DNA from: UBA6197 sp047638075
Lineage (GTDB): Bacteria; Pseudomonadota; Alphaproteobacteria; Rhodobacterales; Rhodobacteraceae
Assembly (NCBI RefSeq): GCF_047638075.1
Contig: NZ_JBLJBV010000071.1
Location: 1 to 30,627, forward strand
DNA: 30,627 nucleotides
Direction of reading: 5' to 3'
Every line of letters starts with the position of its first letter. Positions within the stretch are counted from its first letter, which is position 1. Of this stretch, positions 29,696 to 30,627 are shown in pieces. Made by a program: the position numbers and the translations under genes. Below the pieces are notes generated by a model. That model saw only the letters and a program-made list of their open reading frames with translations. It had not been told where the DNA came from and made no database searches.

Positions 29696-30627
29696 TCAGA
29701 GCCCCTCCAGGCACATTGCAACCCCCATGCCACCGCCGATGCATAGTGTGGCAAGGCCTTTCTTCGCACCCGAGCGCTTCATCTCATAGACCAGCGTGTT
29801 CAGGATCCGGCACCCAGATGCCCCGATCGGGTGACCAATCGCAATTGCGCCACCGTTCACGTTAACCTTCGCAGTATCCCAGCCAAGGTCCTGGTTGACG
29901 GCGCAGGCCTGCGCTGCAAACGCTTCGTTCGCCTCGATTCGATCGAGGTCGGCGGCTTTCCAACCCGCTTTTTCAAGCGCTTTGCGGCTGGAGGGAATCG
30001 GGCCGCTCCCCATGATCGAAGGATCAACCCCGGCCGTTGCGTAAGACGCGATCCGGGCTAGTGGCTGCAGGCCGCGGCGCTGCGCCTCAGCTTCGGTCAT
30101 CAGCAGCACGGCCGCCGCGCCGTCGTTCAGCCCCGATGCGTTGCCCGCCGTTACCGTGCCGTCCTTGGTAAAGGCCGGGCGCAGTTTTTGCATCGATTCC
30201 AGCGTGGCCCCGTGGCGGATGTATTCGTCCTGATCAACCACCGTCTCGCCCCTGCGGGTCTTAACGGTAAATGCGATTATTTCGTCCGCGAATTTCCCCG
30301 CCTTTTGCGCTGCTTCGGCCTTGTTTTGGCTGGCGAGCGCAAATTCGTCCTGCATTTCACGGCTGATTTGCCATTTTGCGGCAACATTTTCAGCGGTCTG
30401 GCCCATATGGTAGCCGTTGAACGCGTCCCACAACCCGTCTCTGATCATCGAATCGATGAATTTTATATCGCCCATCTTTGTGCCCGCGCGCAGATGTGCG
30501 ACATGCGGCGAAAGGCTCATGCTTTCCTGGCCACCGGCAATGATGATGTCGGCGTCGCCAAGCAGGATGTGTTGGGCCCCCAGCGCGACGGCGCGCAGTC
30601 CCGACCCACAAACCTGGTTGATGCCCC
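29696..30627 (-). CDS. phaA: Acetyl-CoA acetyltransferase PhaA (thiolase), 5' end outside the window
   Basis: Condenses two acetyl-CoA to acetoacetyl-CoA. The visible C-terminal 310 residues start INQVCGSGLRAVALGAQHI, where the Cys (codon 30608-30610) is the acyl-carrying nucleophile. They include GGQESMSLSPHV, the substrate-loop region KMGDIKFIDSMI, GNASGLNDGAAAVLLM, NEAFAAQACAVNQDLGW, the catalytic His in IAIGHPIGASGCRI, and the second Cys in LCIGGGMGVAMCLEGL at the end. About 85 N-terminal residues are missing beyond the window edge. A shorter start at 30520 would lack the nucleophile and is not real. Followed by phaB. Confidence 0.96.
   Translation of the reverse strand, partial: GINQVCGSGLRAVALGAQHILLGDADIIIAGGQESMSLSPHVAHLRAGTKMGDIKFIDSMIRDGLWDAFNGYHMGQTAENVAAKWQISREMQDEFALASQNKAEAAQKAGKFADEIIAFTVKTRRGETVVDQDEYIRHGATLESMQKLRPAFTKDGTVTAGNASGLNDGAAAVLLMTEAEAQRRGLQPLARIASYATAGVDPSIMGSGPIPSSRKALEKAGWKAADLDRIEANEAFAAQACAVNQDLGWDTAKVNVNGGAIAIGHPIGASGCRILNTLVYEMKRSGAKKGLATLCIGGGMGVAMCLEGL

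Noticed and set aside
1..30627. CRISPR array, tRNA or rRNA genes, prophage, defence or toxin-antitoxin system
   Set aside because: No regularly spaced repeats, no tRNA cloverleaf or rRNA-like segment noticed by eye, and no genes of those systems among the coding regions.

Overview
The window is GC-rich bacterial chromosome, most likely from a member of the Rhodobacterales (Roseobacter/Rhodobacter relatives) in the Alphaproteobacteria. Evidence for this is the bztABCD-type amino-acid ABC operon, a 44-residue aa3-type cytochrome oxidase subunit IV, a crcB-rluC-HAD-ATP12 gene string, phaA-phaB, a DmdC-like acyl-CoA dehydrogenase, an ATP12-type F1 assembly chaperone, and intergenic repeats with a GAGTATTT..CCAA core of the kind I associate with this order. 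Genes are densely packed, with many 4-base ATGA/GTGA overlaps.

Layout. 1-1086: right part of a decayed IS66-family element; its transposase is broken by two short insertions that change frame. 1087-1510: no recognisable gene. 1511-6072 (minus): bztA-bztB-bztC-bztD, a polar amino-acid importer, with a strong stem-loop between the binding-protein gene and the permease genes. 6287-9103 (minus): crcB, rluC, a HAD phosphatase and the ATP12 chaperone, all overlapping or nearly so. 9481-10800 (plus): a GNAT acetyltransferase and an EcsC-family protein. 10802-10898: a perfect 40-bp inverted repeat that fills the gap between two convergent stop codons. 10900-11850 (minus): a Sua5/TsaC-type tRNA threonylcarbamoyladenosine gene. 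11973-16055 (plus): DmdC-like acyl-CoA dehydrogenase, translationally coupled MBL hydrolase, a DUF6173-like protein, the tiny aa3 oxidase subunit IV and a lipoprotein with a possible permuted papain-like fold.

16042-17081 (minus): azlD and azlC. 17157-18331 (plus): mobA and a GNAT gene. 18420-19943 (minus): greA followed by an unknown two-helix membrane protein. 20055-25575 (plus): PAP2/Aur1-like membrane protein, ETF-ubiquinone oxidoreductase, a secreted TPR protein, ispE. 25608-26630 (minus): long-chain polyprenyl diphosphate synthase. 26685-27944 (plus): a DUF2007 protein, a TrmN6-like methyltransferase and a YdcH/DUF465 protein. 27931-28809 (minus): an EamA transporter. 28871 to the window end (minus): phaB and a 5'-truncated phaA.

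How the genes fit together: most are housekeeping or core metabolism. IspE and the polyprenyl synthase act early and late in isoprenoid and ubiquinone-chain synthesis. ETF-QO passes electrons from acyl-CoA dehydrogenases, such as the one here, to ubiquinone. PhaA/PhaB make the polyhydroxybutyrate precursor. I found no defence island, CRISPR array, prophage or biosynthetic cluster. The least ordinary signals are the 40-bp inverted repeat and its degenerate relatives, the unusual lipoprotein, ispE ending inside a terminator-like poly-T tract, and the palindromic insertions in the IS66 remnant.
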